From Micromonosporaceae bacterium (GTDB taxonomy: Bacteria; Actinomycetota; Actinomycetes; Mycobacteriales; Micromonosporaceae), in contig WHTQ01000001.1 in the NCBI GenBank assembly GCA_009377645.1, positions 62,001-126,000 of the forward strand: 64,000 nucleotides of DNA, written 5' to 3'. Below, piece after piece: positions 25,292-31,770 of this stretch. The position numbers and the translations under genes were made by a program. The notes below the pieces were generated by a model that did not search any database, had not been told where the DNA came from, and saw only the letters and a list, made by a program, of their open reading frames with translations. Numbering within the stretch: the stretch's first letter is position 1; the number at the start of each line of letters is the position of its first letter.

Positions 25292-26341
25292 TCATCCGGC
25301 CATCTCGCGGGTCCACCGGTCGGACCAGTCGGGGCGGACCCGGGCCAGCGTGGAGTAGTCGAGCACGACCAGCTCCGACGGGTCGGGCAGCAGCTCCTGG
25401 GTCTCGGCGTCGACCGTGACGCCTTCCCGGCTCGGCACGAAGTAGTGGGTCTCGGCGAACTCCTTCTGGAACGGCTCGTCGAGCATGTAGCCGACCGCCT
25501 TGCGGGCCAGCTCCGGGTTGTTCGCCCCGACCGGAATGCAGGCCACGTTGCCCATCAGCGCCCCGCCCTCGGTGGGGGTGACGAAGTCGACATCGGCCGA
25601 ACCCTCGAACTTGAACTGCCACGCGAACGACGACGAGGACACCGCGATCCAGATGTCCTGCGCGTCCCACAGGCTGTTGGTGTCGTTCTCCGACGAGTAC
25701 TGCAGGACCAGCCCGTCCCGGAGCGCGGTGAGCCGGTCCCAGACCGGGTCTACGTTGTCGAGGTCGTCGTTGGCGTACATCTGGGCCAGCATCGCGATGA
25801 ACGCGATCCCGTTCGCGTTCTTCCCCGGATCCGGAACCGCGACGTGGCCGGCGTACTCCGGGTTCCAGAGGTCCTCGAAGGAGGTCGGGCGGTCGATCTT
25901 CGCCGGGTTGTACCGCAGCCCCAGGTTGAAGGCCGACGCCACGTAGCCGCCGTTCACGGCGAAGTCGTGGATCTGGTCGACGTTCGGCACGGACGGGTCC
26001 GGCTCCTCCAGCACCCCGTCCTCGACGCCCTTCACGGCGTCCCAGATCGCCAGCATCGCGACGTCCAGCGACGGCTGGTTCCGCTCCGCGTACACCTTGC
26101 TGACCCGTTCGCCGCCGGTGCCCAGCGCGAGGGTGACGTTCGCGTCGTCCTCCGCCTCCAGCCGGTCCGCCACGTGCGTCCGGTAGACCGGCTCCTGTGG
26201 ACCGCCGTAGACCCCGAGAACGATGTCCCGGCCGCCGGACCCGCCTCCCGACCCACACGCGGCGGCGACCGAACCGATTGCAATGCCTCCCCCAGCCAGA
26301 CCCATCAGCCGCAACAGTTCGCGGCGCGGCAGCTGTCCCAT
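25292..26341 (-). CDS. Extracellular solute-binding protein, Tat lipoprotein (spermidine/putrescine type)
   Basis: 349-residue PotD/FbpA-like receptor. The N-terminus has a twin-arginine motif (PRRELLRLMG, residues 5-14) and a lipobox ending VAAAC with C29, so it should be a folded, Tat-exported lipoprotein on the outer face of the membrane. FDLAMLAIWD-type sequence (LDVAMLAIWDAVKGVEDG), YNPAKIDRPTSFEDLWNPEY and ARKAVGYMLDEPFQKEFA follow the family. ATG start with GAGAGGGGAAGTCC upstream. It is the first gene of the 22-gene block and has its own promoter candidate. Confidence 0.91.
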   Translation of the reverse strand: MGQLPRRELLRLMGLAGGGIAIGSVAAACGSGGGSGGRDIVLGVYGGPQEPVYRTHVADRLEAEDDANVTLALGTGGERVSKVYAERNQPSLDVAMLAIWDAVKGVEDGVLEEPDPSVPNVDQIHDFAVNGGYVASAFNLGLRYNPAKIDRPTSFEDLWNPEYAGHVAVPDPGKNANGIAFIAMLAQMYANDDLDNVDPVWDRLTALRDGLVLQYSSENDTNSLWDAQDIWIAVSSSSFAWQFKFEGSADVDFVTPTEGGALMGNVACIPVGANNPELARKAVGYMLDEPFQKEFAETHYFVPSREGVTVDAETQELLPDPSELVVLDYSTLARVRPDWSDRWTREMAG

Positions 26342-26373
26342 GGACTTCCCCTCTCGGGTGAAACGAGCCGGTG

Positions 26374-26404
26374 CTATTAGCCCCAGCGCAGGACACGGAG
26401 TCAA
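26374..26404 (-). promoter_or_regulatory. Candidate promoter of the 22-gene minus-strand block
   Basis: Read on the minus strand: TTGACT (26404-26399), 19-nt spacer, TAATAG (26379-26374); an 18-nt spacing to CTAATA is an alternative. The ATG of the solute-binding protein gene is 33 nt further on. The -35 overlaps the stop codon of the GntR gene, so the block can be transcribed apart from the regulator. Confidence 0.55.
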
Positions 26405-27081
26405 TGAAATAACATGCTCCGTGGGTCCATCTTTATCTTTAGATTCTCGAAAAGCGCCACGGCGGCGTCGACGACGTGCGTGTTGAGAACCTTCCGGACG
26501 GCTTCTTTGTCGCGCCCGGCAAGGGCGTCGGCAATTTCCTTGTGCTGCCGTACGGACCGTTCGAGCTGGGAAGGAACAGCCAGTGGGGTGACTGGGGGTA
26601 TCCCGGACCACAGGCTCTCGATAAACTTGTTCAGCCGCAGGGACCCACTCAACCGGTAGATCTCGAAATGGAACCTGCGATTCAGCTCGATGTAGAGATT
26701 GGCGTCGCCGGCCGCCTCGGCGGCCTCCCGCTCATAGGTCTTGATCCGGTCGACGTCAGCGTCGCTCACATGGTCGATCGCCATCGCCGCGGCCTGCGGT
26801 TCGACCAGTGCGCGCAAACTGTAGACCTCGGAGAGCTCCTGGCTGTCGATCCGCTTGACGTAGTAGCGACCACGACGGTCGCAGGTGACCAGGCACTCTG
26901 CCTCCAGCCGCCGCAGCGCGTCCCGGACCGGTGCCCGGCTGGTGCCGAGCATGGCGGCGACCTTGGCCTGCACCAGCGGCCCGTCGCCGAGCCGACCTTC
27001 CAGGGCAGCGCGGCGCAGCGCCGCGTACGTCACTGCGCCAAGTGACTCCCGCTCCAGCGGAGAGAGCCCTCCGGGGTCCAT
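26401..27081 (-). CDS. GntR-family (FCD/FadR-type) transcriptional regulator
   Basis: About 226-residue regulator with an N-terminal winged helix (LGAVTYAALRRAALEGRLGD, then SRAPVRDALRRLEAECLV) and a C-terminal all-helical FCD ligand domain (LRALVEPQAAAMA, ELNRRFHFEIYRLSGSLRL, HKEIADALAGRD). FCD members usually repress catabolic operons and are released by a carboxylic-acid ligand. It lies 59 bp upstream of the ABC/hyu operon on the same strand, so that operon is the natural target. ATG at 27081 was chosen; a GTG at 27090 is possible. No strong ribosome binding site precedes either. Confidence 0.88.
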   Translation of the reverse strand: MDPGGLSPLERESLGAVTYAALRRAALEGRLGDGPLVQAKVAAMLGTSRAPVRDALRRLEAECLVTCDRRGRYYVKRIDSQELSEVYSLRALVEPQAAAMAIDHVSDADVDRIKTYEREAAEAAGDANLYIELNRRFHFEIYRLSGSLRLNKFIESLWSGIPPVTPLAVPSQLERSVRQHKEIADALAGRDKEAVRKVLNTHVVDAAVALFENLKIKMDPRSMLFH

Positions 27082-27120
27082 GACTGTCACTCACCACCAG
27101 CCGCTCGTGACACTCCGTTC

Positions 27121-27140
27121 GTCGACGGTCGTCCGTCGAC
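27121..27140. promoter_or_regulatory. 20-bp palindrome, candidate GntR operator
   Basis: GTCGACGGTCGTCCGTCGAC is an inverted repeat with perfect 8-bp arms (GTCGACGG / CCGTCGAC) around a 4-bp centre. It lies just downstream of a promoter candidate for the GntR gene, the position expected for autorepression. No second copy was seen before the solute-binding protein gene. Confidence 0.6.
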
Positions 27141-27147
27141 AGGCGAC

Positions 27148-27177
27148 ATCGTAAGCACGCGGTGATCGATGACGCAA
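27148..27177 (-). promoter_or_regulatory. Candidate promoter of the GntR gene
   Basis: On the minus strand: TTGCGT (27177-27172), 18-nt spacer, TACGAT (27153-27148). The GTCGACGG-N4-CCGTCGAC palindrome starts 7 nt past the -10, so a bound repressor would cover the transcription start. Confidence 0.5.
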
Positions 27178-27287
27178 GCGGAAGTGGCTGCTCAATCGCG
27201 CAGGAGGGTCCATCCGGCGCCGGACGGGTACCCGGACGTACGACCGCGGCGTCACCGCTATGGCCGACCCCAGGCCGTCCGAACCGC

Positions 27288-27363
27288 CGGACAGCAGGCG
27301 CTTACCCGGACAGCAGGCGCTTACCCGGACAGCGGGCGCTTACCCGGACAGCGGGCGCTCACC
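27288..27363. repeat. 19-bp tandem repeat, four copies
   Basis: Unit CGGACAGCAGGCGCTTACC, four adjacent copies (27288, 27307, 27326, 27345). Copies 3 and 4 carry A-to-G in the AGCAGG part and copy 4 one more T-to-C. Each unit contains a short inverted repeat AGC(A/G)GGCGCT. Lies 35 bp after the SDR stop codon on the minus strand. Confidence 0.93.
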
Positions 27364-27397
27364 CGGTGACCAGCGCCCGCCGTGGCGGGCCGCGACA

Positions 27398-28150
27398 CTA
27401 GGCACGCCACTGCGTGCTGCCACGCCGCGCCACCATCACGTGCGGCACCACGGCCCGGGACGACAGCCGGGTCAGGCCCGCTACGAGCTCCGCGACGTCC
27501 GCGGCCTGGATCATCTCGTTCGGAGCGACCTCGTCGTGCTTCCAGGCGCTCATGTCCGTGTCGACGTAGCCGGGCGAGATGGCGGTGGCGCTTACCCCAC
27601 CGTGCGACTCCTCCACGTTGACGGACTGGCAGAGCGAGATCAGCGCCGCCTTGGTCGCCGCGTACGCAGCCAGCCCCGGCTCCGATGCAACCCCGGCCAT
27701 GGACGAGATAGCCACCACCCGTGCCCCGCGGTCCGGGTGCTTCGAGGCGGCCGCCCGCAGGCCCGGCAGGCACTCCTGAAGCAGGGCGAGCGAGCCGCGC
27801 AGGTTCACCGCGACCTGCCGGTCGAAGCGGTGCAGCGGGTAGTCCGCGAGTAGCCCCGCGGTGCCGACCCCCGCGCAGAGGAGCAGCAGTCCGACCGTCC
27901 CGAATCGGTCGACGTGGCCGCGGGCTAGAGCCCGCACGTCGCTCTCCACCGCCATGTCGGCGGCGGCGACGCGCACCTCCACACCGGTACCACCCAGCTC
28001 CCGCGCGACCGCGCGCAGGGCATCGTCATTGCGGGCACTGAGGGTGAGGTGGTAGCCACTGTCGGCGAGGCGCTGGGCGATCGCTTTCCCGATGCCCCGG
28101 GTCGCCCCGGTGACCAGCGCATTGCCCGGACACGCCGGAGAGCCGCTCAT
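27398..28150 (-). CDS. Short-chain dehydrogenase/reductase (SDR)
   Basis: 250-residue classical SDR. NAD(P)-binding TGATRGIG at 14-21, CAGVG at 92-96, catalytic S149/S150, Y163 and K167 (AISSMAG ... YAATK), and ISPGYVDTDMS. Likely oxidation or reduction of a keto/hydroxy acyl intermediate. It is translationally coupled (ATGA) to the acyl-CoA dehydrogenase and, with the CoA ligase and kinase nearby, would correspond to LvaD in the levulinate (4-oxopentanoate) pathway, which makes the 4-hydroxyacyl-CoA. That mapping is inference. Confidence 0.88.
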   Translation of the reverse strand: MSGSPACPGNALVTGATRGIGKAIAQRLADSGYHLTLSARNDDALRAVARELGGTGVEVRVAAADMAVESDVRALARGHVDRFGTVGLLLLCAGVGTAGLLADYPLHRFDRQVAVNLRGSLALLQECLPGLRAAASKHPDRGARVVAISSMAGVASEPGLAAYAATKAALISLCQSVNVEESHGGVSATAISPGYVDTDMSAWKHDEVAPNEMIQAADVAELVAGLTRLSSRAVVPHVMVARRGSTQWRA

Positions 28151-29331
28151 GACGCAGGCCGCTGCGCGCGGGCCAGGGCGCGCCGCGCGATGGCGGCGCG
28201 GTGCGCCTCGGACGGGCCGTCGTAGATGCGGAAGGCACGGATCTCGGCGTAGATGCGGCCGATGACCGAGTCCTCGGTGATGCCCCAGCCGCCAGCCAGC
28301 TGCACCGCCCGGTCCACGACTCGGCCGGTGGCCTCGCTGATGAACACCTTGGCCCGCGACGACTCCTCCGTGCTCTTCCCGCCCTGGGCGACCTGCCACA
28401 CCGTCTGCCACAGCAGCGCCCGGCTCGCCGCGATGTCGATCTCGTTGTCGGCGATGAGCTGCTGGGCCATGCCGAGCGTGCCGAGGGTCGCGCCGAACAG
28501 CGACCGCTCGCCGGCTCGCCGCAGCGCCAGGTCGTGCGCGCGGCGCGCGAGCCCCAGCCACCGCATGCAGTGGGTCAGCCGGGCCGGCACGAGCCGCGCC
28601 TGCGCGTGGGCGAGGCCGCGGCCGGGCTCGCCGAGCACCGCGTCGTCACCGACGAACAGGTCCCGCAGCTCGACCCGGCAGTGCCCGCCGACCGTCATCG
28701 TGTCGATCGTCCGGATCCGCTCGGTGACCCGCCAGCCCGGGTTGTCGGCATCGACGAGGAACATCGTGGCGCCCGGTGCGTCGCCGCCCTCGGCACGGGC
28801 CATGACAATGGCGAACGCCGCACCGTCCGCGCCCGAGATGAAGATCTTCTCACCCTCGATGAGCCAGCCGTCCGGTCGCCGACGCGCGATGGTGGCCAGC
28901 GCGGACGGGTCCGACCCGGCACCGGGCGGCGGCTCGGTCATGGCGAAGCACGACCGGGCCCGGCCCGCCACGAGCGGGCGCAGGTGGCGCTGCTGCTGCG
29001 CCGGCGAGCCGACGAGTGAAAGCAGGTGCATGTTGCCCTCGTCGGGCGCGGCACAGTTCATCGCCAGCGGGCCGAGCGGGCTGTAGCCGGCCTCCTCCAG
29101 CAGCAGTGCGGTGGTCAGGAAGTCGGTCCCGCCCCCACCGAACGCAGCCGGCGCCTGCGGCGCGAACACCCCCGCGGCACGCGCGAGGTCCTGCAACCTA
29201 AGTCGCAAGGCGTCGTCGACTCCACCCGCGAGAGCCGCCTTCTCCGCGGGCACCACCGCCTCCGCGACGAAGCGGCGCACCTTCCGGCGGTACGCGTCCG
29301 CGTCGGCCGGTATCGAGAAGTCGATCGGCAC
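28147..29331 (-). CDS. Acyl-CoA dehydrogenase, ACAD10/11-like
   Basis: 394-residue FAD-dependent acyl-CoA dehydrogenase fold. FAMTEPPPGAGSDPS (FAD/substrate loop), FISGADGAAFAIVMARAEGG, QLAGGWGITEDSVIGRIYAE and the C-terminal FRIYDGPSEAHRAAIARRAL. The DGPxExHR ending is typical of ACAD10/11-type enzymes, where the usual YEGT-type glutamate is replaced. These can turn 4-phosphoacyl-CoA into an enoyl/3-hydroxyacyl-CoA. A separate APH-type kinase gene lies at 31767. GTG start, with GGAGGATCCG upstream and a TetR-type operator 21 bp before the start. Confidence 0.88.
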   Translation of the reverse strand: MPIDFSIPADADAYRRKVRRFVAEAVVPAEKAALAGGVDDALRLRLQDLARAAGVFAPQAPAAFGGGGTDFLTTALLLEEAGYSPLGPLAMNCAAPDEGNMHLLSLVGSPAQQQRHLRPLVAGRARSCFAMTEPPPGAGSDPSALATIARRRPDGWLIEGEKIFISGADGAAFAIVMARAEGGDAPGATMFLVDADNPGWRVTERIRTIDTMTVGGHCRVELRDLFVGDDAVLGEPGRGLAHAQARLVPARLTHCMRWLGLARRAHDLALRRAGERSLFGATLGTLGMAQQLIADNEIDIAASRALLWQTVWQVAQGGKSTEESSRAKVFISEATGRVVDRAVQLAGGWGITEDSVIGRIYAEIRAFRIYDGPSEAHRAAIARRALARAQRPAS

Positions 29332-29351
29332 CGGATCCTCCTCCCCGACCT

Positions 29352-29365
29352 ACCGACTAGTCGGT
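29352..29365. promoter_or_regulatory. TetR-type operator (perfect palindrome)
   Basis: ACCGACTAGTCGGT, a perfect 14-bp palindrome in the leader of the acyl-CoA dehydrogenase/SDR operon. The same half-sites (ACCGAC-N2-GTCGGT) recur at 32873 and 33080 and, with one mismatch, at 29457. Two related TetR genes (31117, 42437) are the obvious candidates to bind it. Confidence 0.78.
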
Positions 29366-29403
29366 CGATCCTCGTTCGACGAAAACGCTCGCATCCTATC
29401 TTG

Positions 29404-29431
29404 CAGCCTGTCAAGGCTGGTTGACAGGCTG
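29404..29431. promoter_or_regulatory. Long inverted repeat in the divergent promoter region
   Basis: CAGCCTGTCAA, six bases, then TTGACAGGCTG: perfect 11-bp arms. It lies between the two TetR-type sites, and its right arm supplies the TTGACA -35 box of the plus-strand promoter. Candidate operator for a second regulator, placed to act on both divergent operons. Confidence 0.72.
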
Positions 29432-29450
29432 GCCGGCCACTTCCTATGAT
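29421..29450 (+). promoter_or_regulatory. Promoter of the acyl-CoA synthetase/TetR/kinase operon
   Basis: TTGACA (29421-29426), 18-nt spacer, TATGAT (29445-29450): close to the SigA consensus. The acyl-CoA synthetase GTG is 49 nt downstream of the -10. Confidence 0.75.
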
Positions 29451-29456
29451 CGGTCG

Positions 29457-29470
29457 ACCGACTGGACGGT
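29457..29470. promoter_or_regulatory. TetR-type operator, one mismatch, at the transcription start
   Basis: ACCGACTGGACGGT matches ACCGAC-N2-GTCGGT except for one base in the right half. It begins 7 nt after the -10 box, where a repressor would block RNA polymerase. It overlaps the small palindrome CGGTCGACCG (29451-29460). Confidence 0.55.
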
Positions 29471-29498
29471 CGGACGGGTCGCCACCGCGGGAGGCGCT

Positions 29499-31106
29499 GT
29501 GATCAGCGATGCGAACCACGTCCCGTTGAGCCCGCTCACCTTCCTCACCCGGGCCCGACGGGCCTTCCCCACCAAAACCGCCGTGCTCGACGCCGACGGC
29601 ACCGAGGTCACGTACGAAGCGCTGGCCGCCGACTGCGACGCGCTGGCCGGAGCCCTGCGGGCCGCGGGCGTACGCCCTGGCGAACGGGTCGCCGTGCTGG
29701 ACCTCAACAGCCGCTGGCTGCTCGCCGCGCACTTCGGCGTGCCGGGGGCACGGGCCGTCCTGGTGGCGCTGAACACGCGCCTGGCCGCGTCGGAGTACCG
29801 CGACATCCTGGCGCACTCGCAGGCGCGGGTGCTGCTGGTCTCGCCGGCACTCGTACCCGCTCTGGGCGTGGCGGAGGCCGCCGACCTGCCCGTCGACTCG
29901 GTGGTTCTGCTGCCGGGTGACGCCGACGTGACCCTGCCCGGGGCGGAGCCGTTCGGGCAGTGGCTGGCGCGCGCCGACGGGGCCCCGATGGAGCACCCGA
30001 GCGACGAGAACGACATGATCGCCGTCAACTACACGAGCGGGACCACGGGCCGGCCCAAGGGCGTCGTCTATACCCACCGGGGCGCGTACCTGAACGCGGT
30101 CAGCATCGCCCTGGAGCTCGAGCTCACGCCCGCCAGCACCTATCTGTGGACGCTGCCGATGTTCCACTGCAACGGATGGTCGCTGACCTGGGGCGCGACG
30201 GTGGTGGGCGCCACGCACGTCTGCCTCGCCGCGTTCGACGCCGGGCGGGCGCTGGACCTGGTCGACCGCCACCCGGTGACCCACCTGTGCGGCGCACCGG
30301 TGGTCCTCAGCGAGCTGGCCCGGGCCGGCATCCGCAGCGGCTTCGTGGCCCGCCGGACCGTCCGCGCGGCGGTGGGCGGGGCGCCGCCGACGAAGGAGAC
30401 GATCGCCGCCGTGCAGGCCATGGGGCTGCACGTGACGCACCTCTACGGCCTGACGGAGACGTACGGGCCGTCCCTTGTGTGCGAATACCAGCCGGGCTGG
30501 ACGGAGCTGCCCGCCGCCGAGCTGGCGCAGCGAATCAGCCGGCAGGGCGTGCCGACGGTCTCCGTCGCCGAGGTGCGGGTCGGGGACGGGAATGCCCGGC
30601 CGGTGCCCGCCGACGGGCGAACCGTGGGCAGGATCCTGGTGCGCTCCAACACGGTGATGGCCGGCTATCTGGGCGACGAGGAGGCGACCGCGGAGGCGCT
30701 CCGCGGCGGCTGGTTCGACACCGGCGACCTGGGCGTGACCCACCCCGACGGGTACATCGAGCTGACCGACCGGAGCAAAGACGTGATCATCAGCGGGGGC
30801 GAGAACATCGCCTCGGTCGAGGTGGAGAAGGTCCTCGCGGCACACCCCGACGTCATCGAGGCGGCTGTGGTGGCGGTCCCCGACCAGCGCTGGGGCGAGC
30901 GGCCGGTCGCGTTCGTGGCCACCGCCCGGGAAGCCCTCACCGAGGCCGAGCTGATCGACTTCGTACGCGCCCGGCTCGCCCACTTCAAGGCCCCGGACCG
31001 GGTGTACTTTCAAGCGTTGCCGAAGACGTCGACCGGGAAGGTACGCAAGCACGCGCTGCGCGAGCTGGCCCGCTCCGGCCGCCCGGATGCCGCGCCCGAG
31101 ACCTGA
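29499..31106 (+). CDS. AMP-dependent acyl-CoA synthetase (medium/long chain FadD-like)
   Basis: 535-residue adenylate-forming ligase. P-loop YTSGTTGRPKG at about 178-188, LYGLTETYGPSLVCEYQPGW, GWFDTGDLGVTHPDGYIELT, SKDVIISGGENIASVEVEKV and catalytic K514 in KTSTGKVRKHAL, all intact. The GTG at 29499 is preceded by GGGAGG with correct spacing; the frame is open further upstream but crosses the promoter. It should form the CoA thioester that the kinase and ACAD-like dehydrogenase use (LvaE-like role, inferred). First gene of a three-gene operon. Confidence 0.91.
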   Translation: MISDANHVPLSPLTFLTRARRAFPTKTAVLDADGTEVTYEALAADCDALAGALRAAGVRPGERVAVLDLNSRWLLAAHFGVPGARAVLVALNTRLAASEYRDILAHSQARVLLVSPALVPALGVAEAADLPVDSVVLLPGDADVTLPGAEPFGQWLARADGAPMEHPSDENDMIAVNYTSGTTGRPKGVVYTHRGAYLNAVSIALELELTPASTYLWTLPMFHCNGWSLTWGATVVGATHVCLAAFDAGRALDLVDRHPVTHLCGAPVVLSELARAGIRSGFVARRTVRAAVGGAPPTKETIAAVQAMGLHVTHLYGLTETYGPSLVCEYQPGWTELPAAELAQRISRQGVPTVSVAEVRVGDGNARPVPADGRTVGRILVRSNTVMAGYLGDEEATAEALRGGWFDTGDLGVTHPDGYIELTDRSKDVIISGGENIASVEVEKVLAAHPDVIEAAVVAVPDQRWGERPVAFVATAREALTEAELIDFVRARLAHFKAPDRVYFQALPKTSTGKVRKHALRELARSGRPDAAPET

Positions 31107-31116
31107 GAGAGGCGAC

Positions 31117-31770
31117 GTGCCCAGTCCAGACACGCTCCGGAGCGAGCCGCCGGCGGTGAGCGCGGCGGACGCACGGCGTACCAGGATCATCGACCTCGCC
31201 GCGGAGCTGTTCGACCAGCACGGGTACGCGAAAGTCTCGATGGAGCAGATCGCGGTCGCTGCCGGTGTCGCCAAACCCACGCTCTACCACTACTTCCGCG
31301 GCAAGGACCAGATCCTGCGCGGCATTCACGAGTCGTTCATCGACGTGCTCCTCGAGCAGCAGGAGGAGCGCCGCCGCCTCGGGCTCGCCCCGGCCGACCT
31401 GCTGCTCGGCGCGATGACCGACATCTTCGGGCTGATGGAGACCCGGCGGGGCCATGTCCGGGTGTTCTTCGAGCACCACCGGGAGCTGCCACCGGCGGTA
31501 CGGGAGCAGATCCGCACCAAGCGCAACCGCTACCAGCTCCTGGTGCGGGAGGCGCTGGCCGAGGGCATCGACTCCGGTCAGTTCCGTGCGGTTGACCCCG
31601 ACACCGCGACGCTGGCCGTGTTCGGGATGTGCAACTGGGCGTACCAGTGGTGGCGCCCGAACAGCGGAGCCGGCAGCGCCCACACCGCCCAGAAGATGTG
31701 GGACCTCGTCCTGCGCGGCCTGCTCGCCGGGCCGGACTCGCGCTCGCCGGCGCCGGCGCCGGCGCAATGA
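31117..31770 (+). CDS. TetR-family transcriptional regulator (copy 1)
   Basis: 217-residue TetR repressor. HTH at about 41-60 (SMEQIAVAAGVAKPTLYHYF), preceded by RIIDLAAELFDQHGY. The C-terminal domain has HVRVFFEHHRELPP and FGMCNWAYQWWRP, shared almost word for word with the second TetR at 42437 and typical of KstR-like regulators of acyl-CoA metabolism, whose ligands are often acyl-CoAs. GTG start after GAGAGGCGAC. It ends in an Ala-Pro repeat (APAPAPAQ) from a GCCGGC hexamer run, and its stop overlaps the kinase start as ATGA. Confidence 0.9.
   Translation: MPSPDTLRSEPPAVSAADARRTRIIDLAAELFDQHGYAKVSMEQIAVAAGVAKPTLYHYFRGKDQILRGIHESFIDVLLEQQEERRRLGLAPADLLLGAMTDIFGLMETRRGHVRVFFEHHRELPPAVREQIRTKRNRYQLLVREALAEGIDSGQFRAVDPDTATLAVFGMCNWAYQWWRPNSGAGSAHTAQKMWDLVLRGLLAGPDSRSPAPAPAQ

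Larger units (their letters stand above)
27091..27397. other. Gene-free interval between GntR and SDR genes
   Basis: About 310 bp without a convincing gene. It holds the GntR promoter and palindrome (27121-27177) and a four-copy 19-bp tandem repeat near the end of the SDR gene. Short open frames across the repeat have no ribosome binding site or recognisable product. Confidence 0.7.

Noticed and set aside
23403-25358. 651-codon Gln/His/Arg-rich frame
   Set aside because: Antisense of the fused permease; the odd composition comes from complementing hydrophobic codons.
27288-27363. Possible CRISPR-like array
   Set aside because: Units are directly adjacent with no spacers, 19 bp long, and no cas genes are present.
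29421-29498. Upstream extension of the acyl-CoA synthetase to an ATG at 29421
   Set aside because: The segment contains the TTGACA/TATGAT promoter and an operator; the GTG at 29499 has a proper GGGAGG site.
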